Assembly: GCA_031422675.1 (NCBI GenBank)
Contig: JANPMG010000157.1
Coordinates: 1 to 19,585, forward strand
Source: JAENVU01 sp031422675
GTDB lineage: Bacteria; Actinomycetota; Acidimicrobiia; IMCC26256; JAENVU01
Reading direction: 5' to 3'
DNA length: 19,585 nt
Shown here: positions 1 through 13,341 of the stretch, piece after piece
Position numbering within the stretch: the stretch's first letter is position 1
Layout: every line of letters begins with the position of its first letter
The notes under the pieces: generated by a model
The model's input: the letters and a program-made list of their open reading frames with translations, nothing else
What the model was told of the DNA's origin: nothing
Databases searched by the model: none
Translations under genes and position numbers: made by a program

Positions 1-114
1 CAGGCGCAGCGCGTCGCGCGCCCACTCGCTGAGCGTCATCCCGGCACGTACCGCCGCGGCTCGAAGACGAGCCAACTCTGCTGCTTCGACAACGATCTGG
101 GCCCTCGCACTCAC
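1..114 (-). CDS. Ribbon-helix-helix-like small protein, N-terminal part (cut by window edge)
   Basis: Reading leftward from a GTG at 112-114, 38 codons are open to the window edge. The visible peptide starts VSARAQIVVEAAELARL and ends MTLSEWARDALRL. A short beta-like segment, a helix and the 'MTLSEWARDALR' helix recall CopG/Arc-type ribbon-helix-helix DNA-binding proteins, which are often antitoxins or autorepressors; this is family resemblance only. A GGTGGA-like ribosome-binding sequence lies upstream (about 125-131 on the opposite strand). The gene diverges from the XRE gene with 66 bp between the starts. The C-terminus and any partner gene lie outside the window, so function is not decided. 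Confidence 0.55.
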   Translation of the reverse strand, partial: MSARAQIVVEAAELARLRAAAVRAGMTLSEWARDALRL

Positions 115-154
115 GCTTCGTGTATTCCACCAGCAATCCCTTGGGCGACCTTGA

Positions 155-170
155 ATATCGCAACCGATAT
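155..170. promoter_or_regulatory. Palindromic operator candidate, ATATCG-N4-CGATAT
   Basis: A perfect 6-bp inverted repeat, ATATCG at 155-160 and CGATAT at 165-170, with a CAAC spacer. It overlaps the likely -10 (168-173) of the XRE gene, so a bound dimer would block polymerase. XRE repressors of toxin-antitoxin type commonly autoregulate from such dyads. Binding by the adjacent XRE protein, or by the divergent RHH-like protein, is inference. Confidence 0.5.
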
Positions 171-173
171 ACT
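168..173 (+). promoter_or_regulatory. -10 element TATACT of a probable leaderless promoter
   Basis: TATACT sits 7 nt before the ATG at 181. A transcript starting the usual 6-8 nt after the -10 would begin at or next to that ATG, giving a leaderless mRNA, which is common in Actinomycetota. No convincing -35 is visible at 16-18 nt, and no Shine-Dalgarno precedes the ATG, which fits the leaderless reading. Confidence 0.45.
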
Positions 174-180
174 TGTGACC

Positions 181-519
181 ATGTACGGTGCGCTCATCCG
201 ATCGGCTCGGGCAGAACGGGGACTTACGCAAGCCCAGCTCGCCGCGATCGCCGGAGTCAAGCAGTCCAACATCTCCGCGATCGAGAACGGGCGCCGCGCC
301 CCATCGGCCGAGACACTTCACCGCTTGCTGTTCGCCTGTGGTTTCGAGCTCGTTGCGAGCGCGGGGCCACGCCAACTCGCACTGCCACCGCCGTCCACGT
401 TCTTTGACGATGATGGCGACGCGATCGGAGTCGCGGCCAAAGATGTTCCGATCGCGACCAAGGCGCGCATGCTCGCGGCCGTGCTCGATGCCTCCGAGGC
501 GACTCTCCGGTCGCGCTGA
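181..519 (+). CDS. XRE-family helix-turn-helix repressor, antitoxin-like
   Basis: A 112-residue protein if started at ATG 181 (MYGALIRSARAERGLTQ...). Residues about 4-58 form a textbook XRE/Cro-C1 helix-turn-helix: RSARAERGLTQAQLA, then GVKQSNISAIENG and a closing helix APSAETLHRLLFACG. The tail (about 60-112) is Ala/Asp rich with no recognised domain and may contact the partner protein. An upstream TTG at 151 is in frame, but it would put the -10 and the palindrome inside the gene, so ATG 181 is preferred. The stop TGA shares its final A with the ATG of the following nucleotidyltransferase gene, so the two are translationally coupled. The pairing suggests an autoregulated antitoxin or repressor for that partner. 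Confidence 0.8.
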   Translation: MYGALIRSARAERGLTQAQLAAIAGVKQSNISAIENGRRAPSAETLHRLLFACGFELVASAGPRQLALPPPSTFFDDDGDAIGVAAKDVPIATKARMLAAVLDASEATLRSR

Positions 520-1076
520 TGGAGTTCGTCAATCTCATCGTCGCGGTGCACAATCATCTTGATCTCGCGGGTATCCCTCACGCGTTTGGTGGAGCGCTCG
601 CGCTCGGATTCATCGCGAGCCCGCGCGGCACCGTCGACATCGACGTGAACGTCTTCCTGTCACCAGCGGGTCTCGAAGACGTCTCGGCCGCGCTCGCTCC
701 GCTCGGTCTGTCCCGAAACCAATCGTCCGACGCAGATCTGCCGATCGCGGGTATCCGTTTCGAGCATCCTCATGATCCATTCCCCGTCGACGTTTTCCCT
801 TCGCTCGACGACCGCTACGAAGAGATCCAACGCCGATGCGTACACCATGAGTTCGGGCGGGGAGCCGACCTGCTTCCCTTCCTGTCCGCCGAGGACCTTT
901 GCATGTTCAAGCTCTCCTTCGGCCGACCGCAGGATTGGGTCGACCTTCAGGCCATTGCGCGCGCCCGGATCGATCTCGATATCGAAGTCATCGAGGAGCT
1001 GCTCGTTGCTCTGCGCGGGCCGACCATGTATCCGCGCGTCGCTCGGCTGCGGGCGTTCGCTCGCGACTCGCACTGA
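519..1076 (+). CDS. Nucleotidyltransferase-fold protein (AbiEii / DUF6036-like), putative toxin
   Basis: 185 residues. The N-terminal half has the nucleotidyltransferase signature: GGALALG (24-30) followed by RGTVDIDVNV (36-45), with Asp40 and Asp42 as probable metal ligands; Asp91 in FPVDVF could be the third. A C-terminal K-x3-GRPQDWVDL block (131-143) matches the KxxxGRxxDxxDL element of AbiEii/MenT-like and DUF6036 nucleotidyltransferases. Known relatives act as growth-inhibiting toxins that modify tRNA, while others have unknown targets. The gene overlaps the upstream XRE gene by one base, which supports a two-gene toxin-antitoxin-like operon. The catalytic motif looks intact. It could instead be an antibiotic-type or housekeeping transferase. 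It converges on rpoC and ends 69 nt from that gene's stop. Confidence 0.7.
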   Translation: MEFVNLIVAVHNHLDLAGIPHAFGGALALGFIASPRGTVDIDVNVFLSPAGLEDVSAALAPLGLSRNQSSDADLPIAGIRFEHPHDPFPVDVFPSLDDRYEEIQRRCVHHEFGRGADLLPFLSAEDLCMFKLSFGRPQDWVDLQAIARARIDLDIEVIEELLVALRGPTMYPRVARLRAFARDSH

Positions 1077-1088
1077 GCGCCGGCGCGC

Positions 1089-1118
1089 GAAGGCGCCCCG
1101 CCGAAGCGGGGCGCCTTC
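1089..1118. terminator. Convergent-gene hairpin, 13-bp perfect stem with CGAA loop
   Basis: GAAGGCGCCCCGC (1089-1101) pairs perfectly with GCGGGGCGCCTTC (1106-1118) around a CGAA tetraloop. It lies between the stops of the nucleotidyltransferase gene (+) and rpoC (-), so it can serve both strands. Neither side has a U-tract, so it may be a non-canonical terminator or a 3'-end-stabilising structure. Confidence 0.65.
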
Positions 1119-1145
1119 ACCATGTTCGCTCGGTTTCGCCTCGGG

Positions 1146-5300
<4,155 letters not shown>

Positions 5301-5360
5301 CTGTTGCCTCTTCTCTGTGGTTCTCGGGGGTAATGCTCTCGCGGGTCGTGCGGTACCGAG

Positions 5361-5380
5361 GGCGCGGCGCGCGCCGCGCC
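5361..5380. repeat. 20-nt perfect GC palindrome in the rpoB-rpoC gap
   Basis: GGCGCGGCGC followed by its exact reverse complement GCGCCGCGCC. On the rpoBC transcript this forms a strong hairpin 10 nt after the rpoB stop and 60 nt before the rpoC start. There is no U-tract, so readthrough is expected. It may be a processing, pausing or mRNA-stability element. Confidence 0.6.
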
Positions 5381-5390
5381 TTCAGTTGGT

Positions 5391-8882
<3,492 letters not shown>

Positions 8883-9058
8883 CGCAACTCCTCGAAGTTG
8901 AGGGATGTGTGCGGGCGCGCGCGAACCAGCACCAGGGATTTCCAAGGGTGGTACGGGTGTATCAACACGGCTGGCCGGGATGCTATACCCCGGGCGCGCG
9001 CTCCTGCAAGCAGACCGATCCAGGCGGTCACCCCATTCGGGATGCCGCCTCGGACCCG

Positions 9059-9080
9059 GGGGAGGATACAAACCCTCCCC
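9059..9080. promoter_or_regulatory. Dyad GGGGAGG-N8-CCTCCCC overlapping the rpoB -10
   Basis: A perfect 7-bp inverted repeat with an 8-nt centre, ATACAAAC. It covers the whole -10 (9063-9068) and part of the spacer of the rpoB promoter. The placement suggests an operator. An RNA hairpin role in transcripts arriving from rplL is an alternative. Confidence 0.45.
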
Positions 9081-9091
9081 GACCAGGTCAA
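9063..9091 (-). promoter_or_regulatory. Sigma-70-type promoter for rpoBC
   Basis: On the minus strand TTGACC (9086-9091) is followed after exactly 17 nt by TATCCT (9063-9068). This is the best -35/-10 pair in the window. It starts 42 nt after the rplL stop and predicts a 5' leader of about 170 nt before the rpoB TTG. A weaker second pair, TTGCAG (9004-9009) and TATAGC (8982-8987) with a 16-nt spacer, lies closer to the gene. Confidence 0.65.
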
Positions 9092-9132
9092 GGATCGATC
9101 ATCGCAGGCCGTAGTCCTCGGCCGAACGTGAG

Positions 9133-9522
9133 CTACTTCAGTTCGACGGTGGCGCCGGCCGCTTCGAGCGCCGCCTTGGCCTTCTCCGCGTCTTCCTTCG
9201 ACGCCTTCTCGAGCACCGGCTTCGGCGCCGAGTCGACGAGCTCCTTGGCTTCTTTCAGGCCGAGGCTCGTGAGGGAACGAACTTCCTTGATGACCTGGAT
9301 CTTCTTGTCGCCCGCCGCCATCAGGACGACATCGAACTCGTCCTGCTCCTCCGCGGCCGCGGCGTCGCCACCACCGGCGCCCGGAGCCGCAGCCGCGGCC
9401 ACCGCGACCGGAGCCGCGGCAGTCACGCCGAACTCCTCTTCGAACGCCTTGAGGAACTCGTTCAGTTCGAGGACGGTCATGCTCTTGAAGACGTCCAGCA
9501 ACTCACCGGTGCTCATAGCCAT
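9133..9522 (-). CDS. rplL: 50S ribosomal protein L7/L12
   Basis: 129 residues. The N-terminal dimerisation/L10-binding helices (MAMSTGELLDVFKSMTVLEL to FEEEFGV) are followed by an Ala/Gly-rich flexible hinge (about 34-58). The factor-binding C-terminal domain starts at DEFDVVL (61-67) and includes KIQVIKEVRSLTSLGLKEAKELV. Multiple copies form the ribosomal stalk that recruits elongation factors. The start ATG at 9522 has GAGGA upstream; a second in-frame ATG two codons on is less well placed. It follows rplJ after 119 nt, a gap that includes a GC hairpin, and precedes the rpoB promoter. Confidence 0.97.
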   Translation of the reverse strand: MAMSTGELLDVFKSMTVLELNEFLKAFEEEFGVTAAAPVAVAAAAAPGAGGGDAAAAEEQDEFDVVLMAAGDKKIQVIKEVRSLTSLGLKEAKELVDSAPKPVLEKASKEDAEKAKAALEAAGATVELK

Positions 9523-9556
9523 TTTCGTATTCCTCTTTCCTTGTCCTCTTGCTCCT

Positions 9557-9585
9557 GCGGAGCGGGCCGGACGGCCACACTCCGC
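9557..9585 (-). repeat. Hairpin in the rplJ-rplL gap
   Basis: An outer stem GCGGAG/CTCCGC (9557-9562 with 9580-9585) encloses an inner GGCC-N4-GGCC stem. There is no U-tract. It lies about 35 nt before the rplL start and could be a processing site or a partial attenuator that helps raise L7/L12 yield over L10; that role is inference. Confidence 0.35.
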
Positions 9586-9641
9586 TGGGTTTACGGCCGC
9601 GAGCGCTGATTGCGTCCCGCTTCGTTCTTGCTTGTTCGCAG

Positions 9642-10325
9642 CTATTCAGCGGCTTCGGGTGCGGTCGCCTCCACCGGGGTGGCTGCTTCTGCTTCAGCTG
9701 CCGGTGCCTCGGCGACGATCGGTTCGTCGGCCGGCTCGACGATTGGCTCGACGATTGGCTCGTCGATTGGCTCGTCGATTGGCTCGTCGGCGGGAAGTGT
9801 TTCGCCGCCTTCGATTCGCTGGTCGATGAGGGCCTTGACGCCGTAGGCCATGTTGCGGGTGAAGGCCTGGAACAGCCCGGCCGCTTTGACCAACGGAGCC
9901 TGGAAGCCCCCGGCCAATCGGGCCAGCAGCACCTCGCGCGGCGCGACGTCGGCGAGGGCGGTCACGTCACCGCTCGTCAGCACCTTCGTGCCGAGCAATC
10001 CGCCCTTGACGACGAGCGCCTGGTTGGTCCGGCCGAAGTCGCGCAGTGCCTTGGCGGCGAGGACGGCGTCACCGGTGACGAACGCGATGGCTGTCGGGCC
10101 TTCGAGCATCGGCACCAGTTCGGACAGCCCCGCCTCCTCGGCGGCGCGCCGAGCCAGGGTGTTCTTGAAGATCTTGAACTCGGTGCCCGCCGGGCGCAGT
10201 GCGCTCCGGAGGGTTGCGAGTTCGCTCACCTTGAGACCGCGGTATTCGGTCAACACCGCCGCATCGGCACCCGCGAGCTTCTCGCGGATCTCCTCGACGA
10301 CGGCCACCTTCTCCGGTCTGGCCAC
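9642..10325 (-). CDS. rplJ: 50S ribosomal protein L10, with acidic repeat tail
   Basis: 227 residues, about 40-50 longer than typical L10. The core is standard: MARPEKVAVVEEIREKL, AAVLTEYRGLKVSELATLR, KNTLARRA, and the C-terminal L7/L12-binding helix near FQAPLVKAAGLFQAFTRNMAYGVKAL (about 141-168). After about residue 175 comes an extension of DEPI/VEPI units followed by an Ala/Glu-rich end, encoded partly by a 12-nt tandem repeat. The start is GTG 10323-10325 with AGAGGA at 10337-10342, an 11-nt gap that is rather long. L10 anchors the L7/L12 stalk to 23S rRNA and usually represses its own mRNA through the leader. It is separated from rplA by a 184-nt leader region. Confidence 0.96.
   Translation of the reverse strand: MARPEKVAVVEEIREKLAGADAAVLTEYRGLKVSELATLRSALRPAGTEFKIFKNTLARRAAEEAGLSELVPMLEGPTAIAFVTGDAVLAAKALRDFGRTNQALVVKGGLLGTKVLTSGDVTALADVAPREVLLARLAGGFQAPLVKAAGLFQAFTRNMAYGVKALIDQRIEGGETLPADEPIDEPIDEPIVEPIVEPADEPIVAEAPAAEAEAATPVEATAPEAAE
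9741..9788. repeat. 12-nt minisatellite inside rplJ (4 units)
   Basis: Four direct copies of GATTGGCTCGWC (9741-9752, 9753-9764, 9765-9776, 9777-9788), with degenerate relatives just before (9721-9740). As the unit is 12 nt the frame is kept, and on the minus strand it encodes the repeating Asp/Val-Glu-Pro-Ile motif in the L10 tail. Copy number could vary by slippage without breaking the gene. Confidence 0.85.
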
Positions 10326-10509
10326 GATGCCTGACGTCCTCTCACTCGGTCCGGCGCCGCAGTCGAGCTCGACGAACCGAGGGGGTCAGTCAGGTTCGCC
10401 TGGTCCGGCGGCTTCGACGAGTGAGGGTACGAGAACCCGGTTCGAGAAGCCATTACCGCCCGGGAGGGCGACCGAAGGTCTGCGGCGTGAAAAATCTTGG
10501 TTGCGTAAC
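10326..10509 (-). promoter_or_regulatory. rplJ leader, probable L10 autoregulatory region
   Basis: A 184-nt gap between rplA and rplJ. On the minus strand it contains GCCGCAGACCTTCGGTC (about 10470-10486), which resembles the L10-binding element of ribosomal leader RNAs, followed by a CGCCC/GGGCG hairpin and GAACC/GGTTC pairings. Position and element fit the L10(L12)4 leader used to repress rplJL translation. The match is from memory of the motif; a covariance-model search would decide. A TAGGTT-like -10 overlaps the rplA stop but lacks a good -35. Confidence 0.5.
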
Positions 10510-11232
10510 CTACACGCGACCGGGCTCGGCACTCTCTTCGAGCTTCGTGCGCGTGGGGTCCACCCGCACACCCGGACCCATCGTCGAACTCACGCTCACA
10601 CCCCGCAGGTACCGGCCCTTGGCCGATGCCGGGCGGGCGCGCATGATCTCGTCCAGGACCGCCTGGTAGTTCGTCGCCAGATCGTCCTTGGCGAAGCTCA
10701 CCTTGCCGAGCGGCACATGCACGTTGCCGTAGCGATCCGTGCGGTACTCGACCTTGCCGGCCTTGAACTCGGTCACGGCCTTGGCCACATCGGGGGTGAC
10801 GGTGCCGGTCTTCGGGTTGGGCATCAGGCCACGCGGCCCGAGGGACCGACCGAGCTTGCCGACCTGGCCCATCAGGTCCGGCGTCGCAATGGCGACATCG
10901 AAGTCCATGAACCCGCCCTCGACGCGAGCGACGAGATCCTCGGCGCCCACGACATCGGCGCCGGCCTCCTCGGCGGCGCGGGCGGCATCGCCCTGGGCGA
11001 AGACCGCGACCCGGACCGACTTGCCGGTTCCCTTCGGCAACGACACCGTGCCGCGCAACATCTGTTCCGCTTTCCGGGGGTCGACGCCGAGGCGGAAGGC
11101 AGCCTCGACCGTCTCGTCGAACTTGGCCGGCGCCAGGTTCTTCACCAGCTCGAGGGCCTCGATCGGATCGTGGAGGTGTTCCCGGTCGTAGCGCTTCCCG
11201 GCATCGGTGTACTTCTTGCCGTGCTTGGTCAT
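10510..11232 (-). CDS. rplA: 50S ribosomal protein L1
   Basis: 240 residues, the usual length. Start MTKHGKKYTDAGKRYD. It has the L1 hallmarks: domain I FDETVEAAFRLGVDPRKAEQMLRGTVSLPKGTGK, the signature LGPRGLMPNPKTGTVTPDV, and the C-terminal KGRYLRGVSVSSTMGPGVRVD. It binds 23S rRNA at the mobile L1 stalk that moves deacylated tRNA out of the E site, and can act as a translational repressor. The start ATG at 11232 has GAGGAG close upstream. It is the second gene of the rplK-rplA pair, 85 nt after rplK. Confidence 0.97.
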   Translation of the reverse strand: MTKHGKKYTDAGKRYDREHLHDPIEALELVKNLAPAKFDETVEAAFRLGVDPRKAEQMLRGTVSLPKGTGKSVRVAVFAQGDAARAAEEAGADVVGAEDLVARVEGGFMDFDVAIATPDLMGQVGKLGRSLGPRGLMPNPKTGTVTPDVAKAVTEFKAGKVEYRTDRYGNVHVPLGKVSFAKDDLATNYQAVLDEIMRARPASAKGRYLRGVSVSSTMGPGVRVDPTRTKLEESAEPGRV

Positions 11233-11317
11233 CGTGTGTCGCTCCTCTGAGCTCCCTCGGATGGTCCCGGAGTTCCGATGGCGAGGTGGTCCACCGGTGG
11301 GTCGTGCCTGGAGCGGA

Positions 11318-11743
11318 TCAGACGACGTCGAGGCCCATCGAGCGCGCGGTGCCTTCGACCTGGGCCATCGCGCCTTCGAGCGACACCGCGTTCAGGTCGG
11401 GCATCTTCTGCTCGGCGATCGCCTGGACCTGGGCCTTGGTCACCTTGCCGGCCTTCACGACCGGGGTGGTGCCGGATCCCTTTTCGATGCCCGCGGCCTG
11501 GCGCAGCAGGAACGGGGTGGGCGGGGTCTTGGTGATGAAGGTGAAGGTGCGGTCTTCATAGATCGAGATCTCAGCGGGAATGATCTGCCCGCGCTGGTTC
11601 TCGGTCGCGGCGTTGTACGCCTTGCAGAAGTCCATGATGTTGATCCCGTGCGGGCCGAGGGCGGTACCCACGGGTGGCGCCGGGGTCGCCCCGCCGGCCG
11701 GAATCTGGATCTTGACCGTTGCGGCGAGCTTCTTCTTCGCCAT
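11318..11743 (-). CDS. rplK: 50S ribosomal protein L11
   Basis: 141 residues from ATG 11741-11743 (MAKKKLAATVKIQIPAGGAT). A longer frame to 11860 is rejected because its extra residues have no L11 character and the ATG has GGAGC upstream at a good distance. The conserved Pro-rich N-domain is PAPPVGTALGPHGINIMDFC, and the C-domain carries PTPFLLRQAAGI and GSGTTPVVKAGKVTKAQVQ. It binds the GTPase-associated centre of 23S rRNA and is needed for stringent-response sensing. It sits 241 nt downstream of nusG, with a strong hairpin just before its ribosome-binding site. Confidence 0.97.
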   Translation of the reverse strand: MAKKKLAATVKIQIPAGGATPAPPVGTALGPHGINIMDFCKAYNAATENQRGQIIPAEISIYEDRTFTFITKTPPTPFLLRQAAGIEKGSGTTPVVKAGKVTKAQVQAIAEQKMPDLNAVSLEGAMAQVEGTARSMGLDVV

Positions 11744-11762
11744 CTCTATTGCTCCATTCACT

Positions 11763-11784
11763 GCGGGCCGGCTTGCCGGCCCGC
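11763..11784. repeat. 22-nt near-perfect palindrome upstream of rplK
   Basis: GCGGGCCGGC and GCCGGCCCGC (10-bp arms) flank a 2-nt TT centre. On the minus-strand transcript it would fold about 15-20 nt before the rplK Shine-Dalgarno. There is no U-tract for termination in the gene direction. It is a candidate for translational or processing control at the nusG-rplK junction. Confidence 0.5.
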
Positions 11785-11984
11785 TTGCTGATGTTCTGAG
11801 GTTGATGTTGCTCGAGATCGGCGGCCCGCGGGCGTTCACTTCGCGGCTCGCACTCCGCAAGCTCCGTGCTCGGGTGTGCGTGACGCTGTGCTGTGCGTTC
11901 GAGAAAATCCTTGCTCGGCGCGCTCGGCCGTCCCTGGGTCCTCGGGAGGGCCTTCGGGTCGACCGGGGAGTCTCGCGTGTGGGG

Positions 11985-12818
11985 CTAGAGCTTGGCGACT
12001 TGGCCGAACTCGAGCTCGACGGGCGTCTCCCGACCGAAGATGTTCACGAGCACCTTGAGCTTCGAGCGGTCGACGTCGATCTCGCTGATCGCCCCGTTGA
12101 AGTCTGCGAACGGACCCGAGGTGACCCGGACCTGCTCGCCCATCTCGTAGGCCAGCCGGGGGCGCACCTTCTTCTCCGGGGTGCCTTCGACCGCCTCGCC
12201 CTTGCCGAGCCACTCCTCGACCTCACGCCGAGTCAACGGGGTGGGCTTGGCGCCACTGCCGACGAAGCCGGTGACGCCCGGGGTGTTGCGCACCACGTAC
12301 CAGGATTCGTCGTCCAGCAGAATGCGGATGAGCAGATAGCCCGGCCACACCTTCTTCTGCACGACGACCTTGCGGCCGTTCTTGAACTCGATGACGTCTT
12401 CCATCGGGATGACGACTTCGAAGATGCGCTCTTCCACGTTCATCGAACGAACGCGACTGGCCAGGTTCTGCTTGACCTTGTTCTCGTAACCCGCGTACGT
12501 GTGGACCACGAACCAGCGGCCCGGGCGCTCGTACGGACTGAGTTCGGCGGGTTCATCCGAATCGTCGGCTTCGTCCGCGTCCTCGTCAATCTCGACGACG
12601 TCGCCGTGACCGGGCAGCGTGACATCGTCCGCCGCGGCGATCTCGACAGTCTCGTCGTCCGCTTGAGCGTCCTCGGCTTCGGGGTTCTCGGTATCGGCCG
12701 TGTCGTCGGTCTCGTCCGGGGATTCGGCCGCGTTCGGCGACAGGAGGCCGATCTCGGCGGCGGCGGTCAACGCGTCCGCAGGCGCGTCGATGTCAGAGGT
12801 CGTTTCGTCGGTCGTCAT
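11985..12818 (-). CDS. nusG: Transcription termination/antitermination factor NusG
   Basis: 277 residues. A strongly acidic, Ala-rich N-terminal extension (about 1-97) precedes the NGN domain, which starts at RWFVVHTYAGYENKVKQNL and includes VWPGYLLI and the NTPGVTGFVG stretch. The KOW domain follows (YEMGEQVRVTSGPFADFNGAISEID). Long acidic N-tails are normal for actinobacterial NusG. It binds RNA polymerase beta' clamp helices and links to Rho or ribosomal S10. ATG 12816-12818 lies 3 nt after the secE stop and has no clear Shine-Dalgarno, so coupling to secE translation is likely. The 241-nt gap after it has no obvious promoter. Confidence 0.97.
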   Translation of the reverse strand: MTTDETTSDIDAPADALTAAAEIGLLSPNAAESPDETDDTADTENPEAEDAQADDETVEIAAADDVTLPGHGDVVEIDEDADEADDSDEPAELSPYERPGRWFVVHTYAGYENKVKQNLASRVRSMNVEERIFEVVIPMEDVIEFKNGRKVVVQKKVWPGYLLIRILLDDESWYVVRNTPGVTGFVGSGAKPTPLTRREVEEWLGKGEAVEGTPEKKVRPRLAYEMGEQVRVTSGPFADFNGAISEIDVDRSKLKVLVNIFGRETPVELEFGQVAKL

Positions 12819-12821
12819 GGC

Positions 12822-13112
12822 TCAGTCGTAGAGGAAGAGGACGGTTTTGGCCCAGAGGTAGTCGGCGCCGAAGATCAGGGCGGTCATGAACACCACGGCG
12901 ATCAAGACGATGATCGTGGAGTTGATGACCTCGCTGCGCGTGGGCCAGGCCACCCGCCGCAGCTCGCCGCGGACCTCGGAGAAGAACTGACCGGGGCTGG
13001 TCCGCTCGGACGCCTGAGCCGGTTGGCCCGGGCGACGTTCCGGCGCGCGCGCCGGCTTGTCCGAGCCCTGTTTCTGGGCCAGACGGCGCATCTGTCGGTT
13101 CTGTTGATTCAC
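12822..13112 (-). CDS. secE: Preprotein translocase subunit SecE
   Basis: 96 residues. A basic, Gln/Pro-rich cytoplasmic N-terminus (1-42) is followed by the conserved amphipathic element ELRRVAWPTRSEVINST (50-66) and one transmembrane helix (about 64-86), then a short periplasm-side tail. This single-span form is standard for actinobacteria and clamps SecY in the inner membrane. Start is GTG 13110-13112 with a strong AGGAAGG about 8 nt before it. It is preceded by tRNA-Trp and followed after 3 nt by nusG, the classical arrangement. Confidence 0.96.
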   Translation of the reverse strand: MNQQNRQMRRLAQKQGSDKPARAPERRPGQPAQASERTSPGQFFSEVRGELRRVAWPTRSEVINSTIIVLIAVVFMTALIFGADYLWAKTVLFLYD

Positions 13113-13158
13113 CGCTTCGGCCTTCCTGGGACACGTCCCGGGCTGGTCATGTTCGGAG

Positions 13159-13232
13159 CAGGGCAGGAGGGACTCGAACCCCCAACCGCCGGTTTTGGAG
13201 ACCGGAGCTCTGCCAAATTGAGCTACTGCCCT
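13159..13232 (-). tRNA. trpT: tRNA-Trp (anticodon CCA)
   Basis: Cloverleaf read on the minus strand: acceptor AGGGCAG with CTGCCCT, anticodon arm CCGGT-CTCCAAA-ACCGG (anticodon CCA, complement of 13196-13198), and T-arm GGGGG-TTCGAGT-CCCTC. The discriminator is G, as expected for tRNA-Trp. The CCA tail is not encoded. It lies 46 nt before secE. Confidence 0.96.
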
Positions 13233-13258
13233 CCGGGCGTGCGGGAGCCGGGGCGACG

Positions 13259-13264
13259 ATGCTA
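13259..13264 (-). promoter_or_regulatory. Possible -10 (TAGCAT) for tRNA-Trp-secE-nusG
   Basis: TAGCAT on the minus strand lies 26 nt before the tRNA 5' end and would start transcription about 20 nt ahead of it. The -35 region (GAGAAG at 17 nt) is poor. It is listed because this is the only TANNNT-type element well placed for the operon. Confidence 0.35.
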
Positions 13265-13341
13265 GCCCAGACCCGCCCGACTTCTCATGCCGACGCGCTC
13301 GGACCGAAATCGGGGCCGCGACGCCGGCCCGAAACTCGGGT

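Noticed and set aside
8883..9071. A 63-residue N-terminal extension of RpoB
   Set aside because: The extension shows no beta-subunit homology and overlaps a good promoter and leader. TTG 8882 has GAGGAG at 5 nt.
9741..9788. CRISPR-like direct repeats
   Set aside because: The units are 12 nt, contiguous without spacers, and in frame inside rplJ, so this is a coding minisatellite.
11744..11860. A 39-residue N-terminal extension of L11
   Set aside because: L11 begins MAKKKLAATVKIQIPAGG in this family. The extra part contains the hairpin at 11763-11784 and lacks homology.
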